Origin: Rhodobacterales bacterium HTCC2255
Lineage (GTDB): Bacteria > Pseudomonadota > Alphaproteobacteria > Rhodobacterales > Rhodobacteraceae
Length of the DNA stretch: 64,000 bases
NCBI GenBank assembly: GCA_000153745.1
Contig: DS022282.1
Span: 788,027 to 852,026 of the forward strand
Direction of reading: 5' to 3'
Position numbers and translations under genes: made by a program. Of the stretch, positions 1 through 9,102 are shown in pieces. The stretch's first letter is position 1, and each line of letters starts with the position of its first letter. The notes under the pieces were generated by a model, which saw only the letters and a program-made list of their open reading frames with translations, did no database searches and was not told the origin of the DNA.

Positions 1-1
1 A

Positions 2-157
2 GGACAAAAGGTATTTGCTGCAGTATACGGTAATAATGCATCTCATAATCAAATATCAGAGATCCTTAGCTTAAAAGAATGGCCATTACTTCTATCCGGA
101 AAAACTGATTATGTAAAAATTACTGCAATATTGAAAGATTTTTTTTATGAAAAATGA
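2..157 (+). CDS. AMP-forming acyl-CoA ligase, C-terminal end only
   Basis: This is the last 51 codons of a gene that enters from the left edge. The visible end includes a WPLLLSGKTDY stretch, which resembles the SGK-D loop of the small C-terminal domain of AMP-binding (ANL superfamily) ligases, where the lysine catalyses adenylate formation. The stop codon lies 11 bases inside the following thiolase-like gene, so the two are probably co-transcribed and translationally coupled. The ligase-thiolase order next to a BioY gene matches the yhfT-yhfS-bioY arrangement known from Bacillus subtilis. The substrate cannot be told from this fragment. The assignment rests on one short motif plus context. 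Confidence 0.55.
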   Translation, partial: GQKVFAAVYGNNASHNQISEILSLKEWPLLLSGKTDYVKITAILKDFFYEK

Positions 158-1256
158 TGCTTATATAATTGCTGCCAAGCGTACTGCAGTTATTCCAAAA
201 GGTGGTGCCTTTAAAACATTGAACATTCATGAATTAGCTGCACCAGTTATTAGGGCTCTATTAAAAGAGGCTAATGTGCCGAGTACATCTATTAATGAAA
301 TAATACTTTCGAATGCTGTAGGAGGAGGTGGCAATCCTGCAAGGCCAACAGCTTTAGCTGCAGGCCTTCCAGAGCATATTGGAGGTTTTACAATAGACAG
401 GCAGTGTACTGGAGGGCTTGATGCCATATGGTTGGCTGCCCAAATGGTAATGTCGGGTTCACATAACATTATTATTGCTGGCGGTTCAGAGAGTGCATCA
501 TGTAGACCAATAAGAATGAGAATTAATCATAATACTGGGGAAAAAATTGCATATGATCGACCAATTTTTACAGGCTTAAAAGATAGAGATCCAGATATGA
601 TAGACTCTGTAGCAGAAATTGCAGTCTCATCAGGCATCTCAAAAGAAGCGCAAGAAGCTTGGGCGATTAATAGTCATAAAAAAGCTTCAAATACAAATTT
701 CAAAAGTGAAATTGTTAATATAAACAATCAAAACAAAGACACTTTTACACGTAAATTAAATAAAAAAATATGTGAGCGGGCACCTATTTTGAAAGGCAAT
801 ATTTCATCTGCTACAACAGCAGTTGACTCAGATGCTGCAGCTTTTTGCATAGTGGTTAGTGAGAAAGTCGCTAAAAACTTTCCAAATGCTATTAGAATTG
901 TCCATGGCGTTTCATCCGCAGGAGTTCCTGATACTCCAGCTTTTGCAACAATAAATTCTATTAATAGAATTCTTGAAACTACAAAAATTACAATTGAGTC
1001 ATTGAAAGTCATTGAAATAATGGAGGCATATTCAGCTCAAGCCATAATAGCCAAAAATGAATTTAAATTTAATGAACAATTAATAAACAGAGGTGGTGGT
1101 GCATTAGCACGCGGACATCCAATCGGAGCATCTGGTGCAATCCTAGCTGTTAGATTATTTCATGAATTACAAAAAACAGATGGAAATGGGTTAGCAACAA
1201 TTGCAGCTGCTGGTGGCCTTGGAAGTGCACTTATATTATCTACTGTTAGCCCATGA
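147..1256 (+). CDS. thiolase-family protein with altered active site (YhfS-like)
   Basis: Thiolase-fold enzymes condense or cleave acyl-CoA thioesters. The nucleophile region DRQCTGG puts the acylated cysteine at C87, and the histidine motif GHPIGASGA (H324) is intact. Two other signatures differ: the usual NEAF motif reads MEAYSAQ near residue 291, and the second catalytic cysteine (CxG motif near the C-terminus) is alanine at A353 in TIAAAGG. At 369 residues it is somewhat shorter than typical thiolases of about 390. It overlaps the upstream acyl-CoA ligase by 11 bases and its 3' end overlaps bioY by 21 bases. Context suggests a link to biotin or pimeloyl-type acyl chemistry, but that is inference. 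Family call firm, reaction unknown. Confidence 0.82.
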   Translation: MKNDAYIIAAKRTAVIPKGGAFKTLNIHELAAPVIRALLKEANVPSTSINEIILSNAVGGGGNPARPTALAAGLPEHIGGFTIDRQCTGGLDAIWLAAQMVMSGSHNIIIAGGSESASCRPIRMRINHNTGEKIAYDRPIFTGLKDRDPDMIDSVAEIAVSSGISKEAQEAWAINSHKKASNTNFKSEIVNINNQNKDTFTRKLNKKICERAPILKGNISSATTAVDSDAAAFCIVVSEKVAKNFPNAIRIVHGVSSAGVPDTPAFATINSINRILETTKITIESLKVIEIMEAYSAQAIIAKNEFKFNEQLINRGGGALARGHPIGASGAILAVRLFHELQKTDGNGLATIAAAGGLGSALILSTVSP

Positions 1257-1790
1257 TAAAACTGAATTTGGTCGTGATTTATGGATACCATTTGCTATAA
1301 ATCCTGCCAAAATACATTTAATGATATCACCAGGTATAAATGGAGACATAGTTAATAAAGATTGGAAAAAATCCATTTTGGCACCAATCATATAATATGG
1401 GATAGCAATTACATACAGAACTATAATACTTCCAAAAAATGCGGCAAAACTAGCTGTAAAACTAATAGGCATATGCTTAAATTTTTCCATTATATACCCC
1501 GTAGTATATGCAGCTATAGGAAAGCCAAATAAGAACCCAGCCCATGGGGTAGTAAATACTCCTAATCCTCCACGTCCACCGGCCAAAAGTGGCAGCCCAA
1601 GAGCAACCAAAGACAGAAAAAGTAAAACTGCTAAAGCTCCTCTTTTAGCTCCTAGGATCACCCCACATAACATAACCCCAAGACTTTGGGCTGTAATTGG
1701 AATCCCACTTATTAATGTTAATTTTGGTAGAAGCCCAAGCACTGCAATCAATCCCGAAAATAATGCAATGTAAACTATATTTCTTTCCAT
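1236..1790 (-). CDS. bioY: biotin ECF transporter substrate-binding subunit BioY
   Basis: BioY is the membrane S component that binds biotin and, with BioM and BioN, forms an energy-coupling-factor importer. The 184-residue hydrophobic protein has about six membrane segments and typical BioY stretches such as PITAQSLGVMLCG and GLPLLAGGRGGLG followed by TPWAGFLFGFP. I chose the ATG at 1790, which sits just after the bioN stop and has GGGA about 8 bases upstream; a GTG at 1805 would overlap bioN. It is last in the bioM-bioN-bioY operon, and its 3' end runs 21 bases into the convergent thiolase-like gene. Confidence 0.93.
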   Translation of the reverse strand: MERNIVYIALFSGLIAVLGLLPKLTLISGIPITAQSLGVMLCGVILGAKRGALAVLLFLSLVALGLPLLAGGRGGLGVFTTPWAGFLFGFPIAAYTTGYIMEKFKHMPISFTASFAAFFGSIIVLYVIAIPYYMIGAKMDFFQSLLTMSPFIPGDIIKCILAGFIANGIHKSRPNSVLSWANSR

Positions 1791-1794
1791 AAGA

Positions 1795-2391
1795 TTAGAT
1801 CCCACCTCGTGCTCGTATCGCTTCTGCTACTCTATCTGCATCGTCAATTACCGTAATAAAAATTGGAAGAATAATACGCCAATTCGTACGCTTTAAAGCT
1901 CTTGCTCGCCAACTTTCTAATAATTGTTTTGCGCGCTCTATTAATACCGGTGTAAATCGAATAACCATCCCAAGTGCAAGGCCAATTGATGATGTTTTAA
2001 CACCAATCAACTTTAATGGATGCAATATCCATAAAAAAAATTCAATCATATCAGAAAGTTTTGATGTCACAGTTACAAAATTAGCTAAAGCAAACAAAAC
2101 CAGCAACCTAAGGCATGTAACTGTTCCAGCTAAATATTCTCCACGAATTAAATGAAAAATCCATATTAGCAAAATCACCCAAATTAATGGGCGGAGTAGA
2201 AGAATTCCTTTTCGCAAAGCAAAGAGTGATACTGAAGAATATAAAAATATTAAGCCGACTAAAAAAACTGATAATAATAACCAATTATTGATAAAAAAAA
2301 TGATTACAGAAATAAAACTTAAAGCTGCCAGTTTATATCCAATTTTTAGATTGTGAGCCCAAGAAGGCCCCATAATACTAATAGCTAACAT
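1795..2391 (-). CDS. bioN: biotin ECF transporter transmembrane subunit BioN
   Basis: BioN is the T component (CbiQ family) that couples ATP hydrolysis by BioM to transport by BioY. The protein is hydrophobic, with several membrane helices in its first half and a C-terminal cytoplasmic region holding the coupling motif ESWRARALKRTNW, the Ala-Arg-Ala/Gly type short motif that contacts the ATPase; a second such motif, AIRARGG, ends the protein. The start at 2391 is preferred over an upstream one at 2433 because AGAGG lies about 10 bases before it and the overlap with bioM falls to 14 bases. About 198 residues, normal for the family. Confidence 0.92.
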   Translation of the reverse strand: MLAISIMGPSWAHNLKIGYKLAALSFISVIIFFINNWLLLSVFLVGLIFLYSSVSLFALRKGILLLRPLIWVILLIWIFHLIRGEYLAGTVTCLRLLVLFALANFVTVTSKLSDMIEFFLWILHPLKLIGVKTSSIGLALGMVIRFTPVLIERAKQLLESWRARALKRTNWRIILPIFITVIDDADRVAEAIRARGGI

Positions 2392-3076
2392 TTGCACGCC
2401 TCTGCATTTCTTCTTCAAAATCAGGCATGACATTTTCGTAAGAGCCGTCCTTGATTATTTTTCCATTGTCTATCCATAATATACGATCAAAATCTACTAA
2501 TATATCCTTATTATGAGTAATCATTACGATCTGTTGGCTCAATTTATTCAATTCATGTCTCAATTGTAATGAGGTAGGTAAATCAAGCCCAGCATATGGC
2601 TCATCTAAAATGATAACGTCAGGTTTCATCGCTAAAACAGCAATTAAACATAAAAAATGTCTTTGTCCTTGTGATAAATTATGTGCAAGCTGATCTGACC
2701 ATTTCAATCTATCAAATTGCAATAAAATTTCATTAGACCTTTCTTCTGCTTCAATGCGTGTCATTCCTTGTTGCATTAACCCAAAACTAATTTCTTCAAT
2801 ACATGTAGGAAAAATAATTTGGTGATCTGGGTTTTGGAAAATAATTCCGACAGTTTTCAAAGCGGCTTTCCGGTCTTTATATATATCGATATCATTAATT
2901 CTGATGGAACCAGAAATTGGAGCAATCAATCCAGAAATCAATCTTGCTAAAGTCGACTTGCCAGATCCATTAACACCAACAATTCCAATACGCTGTTCGG
3001 AAACATTCAAAGTAATTTGATCAATCACGCGATGTGTTTCAAATTCAAAAATTACATCTTTTAAATATATTGCCAT
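2378..3076 (-). CDS. bioM: biotin ECF transporter ATPase BioM
   Basis: This is the ABC-type ATPase of the biotin importer. It shows a Walker A motif GVNGSGKST near residue 35, a Q-loop FQNPDHQ, an ABC signature LSQGQRH and a Walker B VIILDEPYAGLDLP, then a switch histidine in MITHNKD. The ATG at 3076, preceded by TTGGGAAAT, is a better start than a TTG nine bases upstream. It heads the bioM-bioN-bioY operon and is divergent from an MFS transporter across an 88-base gap that holds a short perfect palindrome. The missing biotin synthesis genes are not in this window, so whether the cell depends on uptake cannot be judged. Confidence 0.93.
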   Translation of the reverse strand: MAIYLKDVIFEFETHRVIDQITLNVSEQRIGIVGVNGSGKSTLARLISGLIAPISGSIRINDIDIYKDRKAALKTVGIIFQNPDHQIIFPTCIEEISFGLMQQGMTRIEAEERSNEILLQFDRLKWSDQLAHNLSQGQRHFLCLIAVLAMKPDVIILDEPYAGLDLPTSLQLRHELNKLSQQIVMITHNKDILVDFDRILWIDNGKIIKDGSYENVMPDFEEEMQRRANVSY

Positions 3077-3104
3077 ATTTCCCAACCATCGTCTTGCTTC
3101 TCAA

Positions 3105-3119
3105 TTACATCGAATGTAA
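3105..3119. promoter_or_regulatory. palindrome between bioM and MFS gene, possible operator
   Basis: TTACAT and ATGTAA form a perfect inverted repeat around CGA in the short divergent promoter region. It is 28 bases before the bioM start and 45 bases before the MFS start. It could be a repressor site for either or both genes. I could not equate it with the BioR or BirA signals from memory, so the regulator is unknown. Confidence 0.4.
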
Positions 3120-3164
3120 CTCAGCATCAAGAAACATCACGGGGTAAGCCCCAATTGGACATAA

Positions 3165-4367
3165 ATGAACCTTACTGCTTTAAATTCACCTAACTACAGA
3201 AGATATTTTATTGGATCAGCTGCAGCAGTAAATGGATTATGGATCTTGCGTGTCGTAATAACATGGATTGCATGGGAAACATCATTATCTGCAACTTTTG
3301 TGGGGTTAATAGCAGCACTAACAATGCTACCCACAATGATTATTGGCCCTTTTTTTGGAGCCATAATGGACCGCTCAAATATTATAAAAGCAGCTTATGC
3401 TACTAATATTGGAATGATTATAGCAGCGCTCATCACTGTTATTTCTATATTGATAGAAATTATATCACCATTTTCTTTAATATTATTAGCAATATATATC
3501 GGCATCATAACCGCTGCACATCATCCAATGAGGTTATCTATTGGACCACGATTAGTTCAGAAGAAACAAATAAGCTCAGTATCAGCTCTTGCTGCATTAA
3601 ATTTTAATACTGCTCGTGTAATTAGCCCTTTTGTTGCAGGAGTGTTGATTGAATATTTTGGAACACTTTTTGCACTTTTAGTCGCAATATTATTATATTT
3701 ACCGAACATAATAATTTACGCGACGCTAAAACCCAGAGCATTAAAACTATCTAGTGAATATCAAAGTATGTCTGCGGCAATAAAAGAAGGATTTTATTTT
3801 GTATGGAGTTCTAAATATTTACGTCTTATTTTTCTAATTTCAGCTGTTTATACCATATCAATAAGATCTGTAGCAGAAATTCTTCCAGTAATAGCCGATG
3901 GTACTTTCTCAAATGGCGCAAGTGGATTAGGTCAACTCGCAGCAACAGTTGGTATGGGCTCTCTTTGTGCGGCACTTTATAAAGCTCTAGGAACCTCTGA
4001 ACGTGTGGCTGCATTTAGTCATTCTATAATATTAGTAACTGTCTTTGGAATGATCTCTGCGTGGCTGCTAACTATAACTCACCAATGGTCACTTGCTTTA
4101 ATCTCAGCAAGCTGCATGGGTTTTTCTGCAACTTACTTAGGCGTTAGTTTTCAAGCAGAAATACAAGCTGATTTGAATGACAATATTAGAGGCCGTGTGA
4201 TGAGTCTGTGGGGTATGATAACACTAGGCTCCATGTCTTTAGGCTCACTTCTTTTGGGCTGGGTAGCTGATATATTTGGGCTCTTTTTTGCTGGGTCAAG
4301 TTTAATTTTCTGTTCATCAATTTGTTTATTATACATCTCTTTAAAATCACAAAGTTTCAGAAAGTAA
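3165..4367 (+). CDS. MFS transporter (DHA3/EntS-like drug or metabolite exporter)
   Basis: A 400-residue major facilitator protein with about twelve hydrophobic segments. The loop between helices 2 and 3 reads GPFFGAIMDR, the usual MFS motif A position, and the equivalent second-half loop reads LGWVADIFG. The short N-terminus and overall pattern resemble the EntS/DHA3 exporter group, so outward transport of a small molecule is likely; the substrate is not identifiable. It is divergent from bioMNY. A small GGGG-TAAG-CCCC hairpin (3141-3152) lies 12 bases before the ATG, and no clear Shine-Dalgarno is seen, so translation may be weak or controlled. Confidence 0.85.
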   Translation: MNLTALNSPNYRRYFIGSAAAVNGLWILRVVITWIAWETSLSATFVGLIAALTMLPTMIIGPFFGAIMDRSNIIKAAYATNIGMIIAALITVISILIEIISPFSLILLAIYIGIITAAHHPMRLSIGPRLVQKKQISSVSALAALNFNTARVISPFVAGVLIEYFGTLFALLVAILLYLPNIIIYATLKPRALKLSSEYQSMSAAIKEGFYFVWSSKYLRLIFLISAVYTISIRSVAEILPVIADGTFSNGASGLGQLAATVGMGSLCAALYKALGTSERVAAFSHSIILVTVFGMISAWLLTITHQWSLALISASCMGFSATYLGVSFQAEIQADLNDNIRGRVMSLWGMITLGSMSLGSLLLGWVADIFGLFFAGSSLIFCSSICLLYISLKSQSFRK

Positions 4368-4392
4368 AAACATCTTTTGTATTTCCTCATAA

Positions 4393-4418
4393 AAATGGGG
4401 AGACTAATCCCCCCATTT
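4393..4418 (-). terminator. terminator of nrdJ, between MFS gene and nrdJ
   Basis: AAATGGGG and CCCCATTT form an 8-bp stem around a 10-base loop. Read on the minus strand the stem is followed by a T run, so it suits nrdJ; it may also act weakly for the MFS gene on the other strand. Confidence 0.7.
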
Positions 4419-4443
4419 AAAAATTCTATATCTCTAAATAATT

Positions 4444-7400
4444 TTAACTACAGCCACTGGTCGCTCCACATGTATTACATTTCATACATGTACCATTTCG
4501 AACCAGCGTATAGTTTCCACAATCGCCACAAGCGTCGCCTTCATAACCTTGCATTTTAGCTTTTGCGCGATCATCTAACTGAGGGAGACCTACAGATTTC
4601 TGTGCACTGATTGAAACCGCACTGTCAGTCCCTGTTGCTTCTTGAATGGGTACGCTATCTTCAAACAAATTAGCTTGACCACCCTGTAAAACCATTAACT
4701 CTTGAGGTAATCTTTTTCTAAGATAGCCTGTAGAAGATACTTGTTTGATCATTGCAAGATTTTCTTCGTTCGTTTGTTGGCTCGCTGATACACCTTCATC
4801 TTCACCCTTACCAAGAGTATCAAAGCTTTCTCCTTCAGGTTGAACATGTGCTAAATCGGTTCGATCTAAATAGGAAATAGCTAGCTCTCGGAATATATAA
4901 TCAAGAATTGATGTCGCAGATTTAATACTATCATTTCCCTGCACCATTCCAGCAGGATCAAATCTTGTAAAAGTAAATGCATCAACAAATTCTTCTAATG
5001 GAACCCCATATTGAAGACCAACTGATACAGCTATAGCAAAATTATTCATCATTGCTCGGAAGCCTGCACCCTCTTTGTGCATATCAATGAAAATTTCACC
5101 AATTTTACCATCTTCATATTCCCCAGTTCGAAGGTAGACTTTGTGGCCTCCCACATTTGCTTTTTGGGTGTACCCTTTACGTCGCTCCGGTAAACGTTCA
5201 CGCGCTTGCCTATTGACCTCCTTGATAATCACTTTTTCTACAATCTTTTCAGCTAAAATCTGTGGGCGATCCCCAGCAGGTGCTTCCATTAGTGTTTCTT
5301 CCAAGTCATCTTCATCATCATCAATAAGAGCTGATGAAAGTGGCTGTGAAAGCTTAGATCCATCTCTATATAAAGCATTTGCTTTTACACCTAATGACCA
5401 AGACAATTCATATGCCGCTTGGCAGTCTTCTATTGTCGCATCATTTGGCATATTTATTGTTTTTGATATTGCCCCAGAAATAAAAGACTGTGCAGCAGCC
5501 ATCATGGTTATATGGCTTTCAACTGATAAGTATCGGGTACCGATACGGCCACATACATTTGCACAATCAAAAACACCATAATGCTCTTCTTTTAAATGCG
5601 GAGCACCTTCTAATGTCATGGTACCACAAACATGATTGTTAGCGTGCTCTATTTGTTTTTTTGAAAATCCAAGATGCGACAATAAATCAAATGTTGGGTT
5701 ATTCAAAAGTTCATCTGGTATACCTAAAGTTCCTTTGCAGAACTCTTCTCCTAATGTCCATTGATTGAAAACAAATCTTATATCAAAAGCTGATGGCAAT
5801 GCCGCCTCAACTTTGTCAATTTCAACCTGACTGAAACCGTGTCCAATTAATGCAGTATGATTAATGCCTGGAGCATTACCCATTGTACCATGGCCTACTG
5901 CATAAGAAATGATTTCTTCTGCTTCAGCTGAACCATATCCCATAGTTGCTAAAGCAGCTGGAACAGATTGATTTATTATTTTAAAATATCCACCACCAGC
6001 TAATTTTTTGAATTTAACAAGCGCAAAGTCAGGTTCAATACCTGTTGTGTCACAATCCATCACAAGGCCAATTGTCCCTGTTGGAGCAATCACAGAAACT
6101 TGCGCATTTCTATAGCCATGCGCTTCACCTAGCTGAACAGCCTCTTCCCATGAAGTTTTGGCTAAATCGATTAAATTACGATCAGGGCAATTCTTTGCAT
6201 CAAGTGGTACTGGCTTTACCTCAAGCCCTTCATACCCAGCTTTTTTACCAAATGCCGCACGTTTATGGTTTCGCATAACACGTAACATGTGTTGTGAATT
6301 TTTTGCATATCCTGGGAATGGGCCCAGTTCTTTGGCCATTTCCGCGGATGTTTTATAAGATATGCCAGTCATTAATGCAGTAAGTGCTGCACACATAGAT
6401 CGGCCTTCGTCACTATCATAAGACAAGCCCATGTTCATCAACAAACCACCAATATTAGCATACCCAAGGCCAAGTGTTCTAAAGTCATATGATCCACGTG
6501 CGATAGCTTCTGATGGAAATTGAGCCATAAGCACGGACGTCTCGAGAGTTATTGTCCATAATCGGGTTGCATGCATGTATGCATCTGCATCAAATTCACC
6601 ATCTTTAAAAAATTTCAAAAGATTCATTGATGCTAAATTACACGCTGTATCATCTAAGAACATGTATTCAGAACAAGGATTAGAACCACGTATTTGTCCA
6701 TCTTCAGGACAAGTATGCCATGCATTAATAGTATCATGATACTGAACTCCAGGATCAGCACATGCCCAAGCAGCATGACCTACATCTTCCCATAATTCTT
6801 TTGCTTTAACAGTTTTGGAAACTTTTCCATCTGTTCTACGAATTAATTCCCAGTCTTCATCATTCTGTACTGCTTTCAAAAATGCATCAGTTACACGAAC
6901 TGAATTATTAGAATTTTGGCCAGCAACTGTATTGTAAGCCTCTGAATCCCAGTCCACGTCATAGCTAGGGAATTCAATACTGCTGTAACCTTGTCGAGCA
7001 TATTGCAAAACTCTATTTACATAAGTCTCTGGGATCATAACTTTTTTGGCAGATTTTACAGCAGCTTTGAGATTTGCGTTCACTTTAGGATCGAAAGCAT
7101 CTTCTTCTGCTCCATCCCAAGAACGGATAGCAGAAAATATTTCGTTTAATTTTAATTCATGCAACTTGGAGCCCGCAACTAGAGAAGCTACTTTTTGCTC
7201 TTCTTTTACTTTCCAACTAATGAATTCTTCCACGTCTGGATGATCCATATCACAGATAACCATCTTTGCAGCGCGTCGCGTAGTACCCCCTGATTTAATC
7301 GCTCCAGCAGCACGATCACCAATCTTGAGAAAAGACATTAGACCTGAGGATTTACCACCCCCACCTAAAGACTCGTCCGAACCCCTCAATGAAGAAAAAT

Positions 7401-8094
7401 TAGTACCAGTACCTGATCCATATTTGAATAAACGCGCTTCACGGACCCATAGGTCCATTATTCCACCTTCATTAACCAGGTCATCTTTCACGGATTGTAT
7501 AAAACATGCATGGGGTTGTGGATGTTCGTATGAGCTGTTGGATTGCACCATAACTCCTGTTTTGAAATCTACATAATGATGGCCTTGTGATGGACCATCG
7601 ATACCATATGCCCAATGCAAACCAGTGTTGAACCACTGTGGGCTATTAGGCGCAGTCATTTGGGCTGCTAGCATGTAACGCATTTCATCATAGTAAGATT
7701 GTGCGTCAGCTTCAGTATCAAACATTCCGCCTTTCCAACCCCAGTAAGCCCAAGCTCCAGCCAATCGATTAAATACTTGCTTTGATGATGTTTCACCTAA
7801 ATATTCACCGTTTGGTTTTACTTGCTGCCCATCGCGTGGTGCTGATCGCCATAAAAATTCTGGGACATCGTTTTCTTCTACACGGATAAGATCATTAGAA
7901 ACGCCAGCTTTTCGAAAATATTTTTGTGCAATCACATCAGATGCAACTTGGCTCCATGATTCTGGAACTTCAACATCATCTAATGAAAATACAATTGATC
8001 CATTTGGATTACGTATCTCAGAAGTTGTTTTATGAAATGCGATTCCCGCATATGCGTCTTGATTAGCTTTCGTAAACCGTCGTTCTATTTTCAT
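4444..8094 (-). CDS. nrdJ: adenosylcobalamin-dependent (class II) ribonucleotide reductase
   Basis: NrdJ makes deoxyribonucleotides using a B12-derived radical and works with or without oxygen. The 1,216-residue length is that of the long alphaproteobacterial form. Recognisable blocks are [12 protein letters not shown] near residue 470 (conserved finger-loop region), [16 protein letters not shown] near 670, and a C-terminal zinc-ribbon-like tail with cysteines at 1189, 1192, 1203, 1206, 1209 and 1215 that would also carry the redox thiols. The start is an ATG; the N-terminus [14 protein letters not shown] is family-like. It is transcribed alone, with a long upstream region holding a DnaA box and an NrdR-like site, and a terminator after it. 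The cell must therefore make or import cobalamin if this is its main reductase. Confidence 0.96.
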   Translation of the reverse strand: MKIERRFTKANQDAYAGIAFHKTTSEIRNPNGSIVFSLDDVEVPESWSQVASDVIAQKYFRKAGVSNDLIRVEENDVPEFLWRSAPRDGQQVKPNGEYLGETSSKQVFNRLAGAWAYWGWKGGMFDTEADAQSYYDEMRYMLAAQMTAPNSPQWFNTGLHWAYGIDGPSQGHHYVDFKTGVMVQSNSSYEHPQPHACFIQSVKDDLVNEGGIMDLWVREARLFKYGSGTGTNFSSLRGSDESLGGGGKSSGLMSFLKIGDRAAGAIKSGGTTRRAAKMVICDMDHPDVEEFISWKVKEEQKVASLVAGSKLHELKLNEIFSAIRSWDGAEEDAFDPKVNANLKAAVKSAKKVMIPETYVNRVLQYARQGYSSIEFPSYDVDWDSEAYNTVAGQNSNNSVRVTDAFLKAVQNDEDWELIRRTDGKVSKTVKAKELWEDVGHAAWACADPGVQYHDTINAWHTCPEDGQIRGSNPCSEYMFLDDTACNLASMNLLKFFKDGEFDADAYMHATRLWTITLETSVLMAQFPSEAIARGSYDFRTLGLGYANIGGLLMNMGLSYDSDEGRSMCAALTALMTGISYKTSAEMAKELGPFPGYAKNSQHMLRVMRNHKRAAFGKKAGYEGLEVKPVPLDAKNCPDRNLIDLAKTSWEEAVQLGEAHGYRNAQVSVIAPTGTIGLVMDCDTTGIEPDFALVKFKKLAGGGYFKIINQSVPAALATMGYGSAEAEEIISYAVGHGTMGNAPGINHTALIGHGFSQVEIDKVEAALPSAFDIRFVFNQWTLGEEFCKGTLGIPDELLNNPTFDLLSHLGFSKKQIEHANNHVCGTMTLEGAPHLKEEHYGVFDCANVCGRIGTRYLSVESHITMMAAAQSFISGAISKTINMPNDATIEDCQAAYELSWSLGVKANALYRDGSKLSQPLSSALIDDDEDDLEETLMEAPAGDRPQILAEKIVEKVIIKEVNRQARERLPERRKGYTQKANVGGHKVYLRTGEYEDGKIGEIFIDMHKEGAGFRAMMNNFAIAVSVGLQYGVPLEEFVDAFTFTRFDPAGMVQGNDSIKSATSILDYIFRELAISYLDRTDLAHVQPEGESFDTLGKGEDEGVSASQQTNEENLAMIKQVSSTGYLRKRLPQELMVLQGGQANLFEDSVPIQEATGTDSAVSISAQKSVGLPQLDDRAKAKMQGYEGDACGDCGNYTLVRNGTCMKCNTCGATSGCS

Positions 8095-8198
8095 TTCTGC
8101 CTCATTTTTTCTTTATTTATGCCTCTTTTGTTCCTTATTAGGCCTAGGTTTATGCTTTTTTTACTTTAAATCAGTAAAATTATTTAAAATATTACCAA

Positions 8199-8214
8199 CC
8201 ACTACATATGGTAG
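8199..8214. promoter_or_regulatory. candidate NrdR-binding site before nrdJ
   Basis: CCACTACATATGGTAG fits the remembered NrdR box consensus acaCwAtATaTwGtgt at 11 of 16 positions, including the conserved C, A, ATAT and GT core. NrdR normally uses two boxes about 31 bases apart; the second one here (around 8230) is poor, so the call is tentative. Its position between the presumed promoter and the start codon fits repression of a reductase gene. Confidence 0.4.
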
Positions 8215-8318
8215 ACCACTGGAACTCTTATACAAACTGTATCATAGTGACGCCTCGGTCAACGACTTTATTTTGTTTTTTTATACTTTTTTTAGTTGAC
8301 TACCTGTTAAAACCAGCC

Positions 8319-8327
8319 TGTGGATAA
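8319..8327. promoter_or_regulatory. perfect DnaA box
   Basis: TGTGGATAA is the exact complement of the strong DnaA box TTATCCACA. It lies about 225 bases upstream of the nrdJ start, beside an AT-rich stretch. DnaA is known to control ribonucleotide reductase genes in some bacteria, so a regulatory role is plausible. One box alone does not make an origin. Confidence 0.5.
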
Positions 8328-8442
8328 GTCAAAATAACTACACTAAAGTATATGCAAAAAAAAAAATTAATATTTATAAATAGATAGCATTTTAAAAAGT
8401 ATAAAATCATATAAATGAATATATAAAATAACTATAAAAAAA

Positions 8443-8462
8443 AAATCGCTAAAAAGCGATTT
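8443..8462 (-). terminator. terminator of tRNA-Pro
   Basis: AAATCGCT and AGCGATTT pair around an AAAA loop. On the minus strand the stem is followed by a long T run (about ten), a classic intrinsic terminator, 20 bases after the tRNA 3' end. Confidence 0.85.
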
Positions 8463-8482
8463 AATTTTTATTTTTCATTAAA

Positions 8483-8559
8483 TGGTCGGGACGGCTGGAT
8501 TCGAACCAACGACCCCTTGTACCCAAAACAAGTGCGCTACCAGACTGCGCCACGCCCCG
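8483..8559 (-). tRNA. tRNA-Pro (anticodon TGG)
   Basis: On the minus strand the 77-base cloverleaf has a 7-bp acceptor stem (CGGGGCG with CGTCCCG), a D arm starting GCGC, an anticodon stem CTTGT/ACAAG around loop TTTGGGT giving anticodon TGG, a T arm GTTGG-TTCGAAT-CCAGC, discriminator A and an encoded CCA. It reads CCA codons and probably all proline codons by wobble. It stands alone, upstream of its own terminator. Confidence 0.96.
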
Positions 8560-8634
8560 ACTAGGCTGCGGTTTACAAAACTAGTACGATAATGGAAAGC
8601 CCTAAAATGCATCATTTACTGGAAAAATCAAAAA

Positions 8635-9102
8635 TTAACACTTCCAAATTGCGAGTTCTTGATCAATTAGTGGATATCTCATTTCAGAATTGGGTTTAAT
8701 TCCTAATTTATCAAGCATTCCTGCATTTATTTCAAGAACGTATTGTATAGAATTACCTCCATAAATATTAGTAAGATCAAATGGAATTGCGTTCCTATGT
8801 GCATTTTTTAAAACACCCTTAGAATCAAAAAATAATAGATCCAGGGGTATAATGGTATTTCTCATCCAAAAATTTACTTCTTGTTCATGATCATAAACAA
8901 ACAACATACCCGAAAAGCGGTCTAAGGATTCTCTGAACATTAAACCTTTTGCTCTTTGTTCTTTATTACTAGCAAGCTCAACTCTAAATTTTACTGCCCC
9001 ACCTACCCACCGTATATCTACAATGTTATCTGAACAGGAATAAGCGTAAGTACCAGAAAAAGTACATAATACGAAAACAACTAGTTTGAGTATATTGACT
9101 AT
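8635..9102 (-). CDS. DUF192 secreted protein, unusual start
   Basis: DUF192 proteins are small secreted or periplasmic proteins of unknown function. The core is clear: KFRVELA, then [19 protein letters not shown] and [17 protein letters not shown]. The only ordinary start, at 8940, would cut off the first strand of the domain. Upstream the frame stays open through a hydrophobic signal-peptide-like stretch ([12 protein letters not shown]) to a stop at 9112, but contains no ATG, GTG or TTG. The best candidate is an ATA at 9102, which overlaps the pdxH stop as ATAG and has AGG about 8 bases before it. That gives 155 residues, normal for the family. Start uncertain; gene identity firm. Confidence 0.78.
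   Translation of the reverse strand: MVNILKLVVFVLCTFSGTYAYSCSDNIVDIRWVGGAVKFRVELASNKEQRAKGLMFRESLDRFSGMLFVYDHEQEVNFWMRNTIIPLDLLFFDSKGVLKNAHRNAIPFDLTNIYGGNSIQYVLEINAGMLDKLGIKPNSEMRYPLIDQELAIWKC

Larger units (their letters stand above)
8095..8442. other. nrdJ upstream region, non-coding
   Basis: About 350 bases with no convincing gene. The half next to nrdJ holds an NrdR-like box (8199-8214), an ATACA/TGTAT inverted repeat (8230-8242) and a TGAC/GTCA inverted repeat (8248-8261). A perfect DnaA box lies at 8319-8327. From 8340 to 8442 it is almost pure A+T. I looked for the cobalamin riboswitch expected before some B12-linked genes and saw no B12-box-like segment. Confidence 0.6.

Noticed and set aside
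4377-4559. Small plus-strand frame over the nrdJ end
   Set aside because: Overlaps the nrdJ zinc-ribbon coding region and its terminator; no start signal.
8319-8442. Replication origin next to the DnaA box
   Set aside because: Only one box was found, and no dnaA, gidA, parAB or hemE-type neighbours are present; a regulatory box is simpler.
8095-8442. Cobalamin riboswitch before nrdJ
   Set aside because: No B12-box-like element or G/C-rich paired core could be seen in the AT-rich leader.
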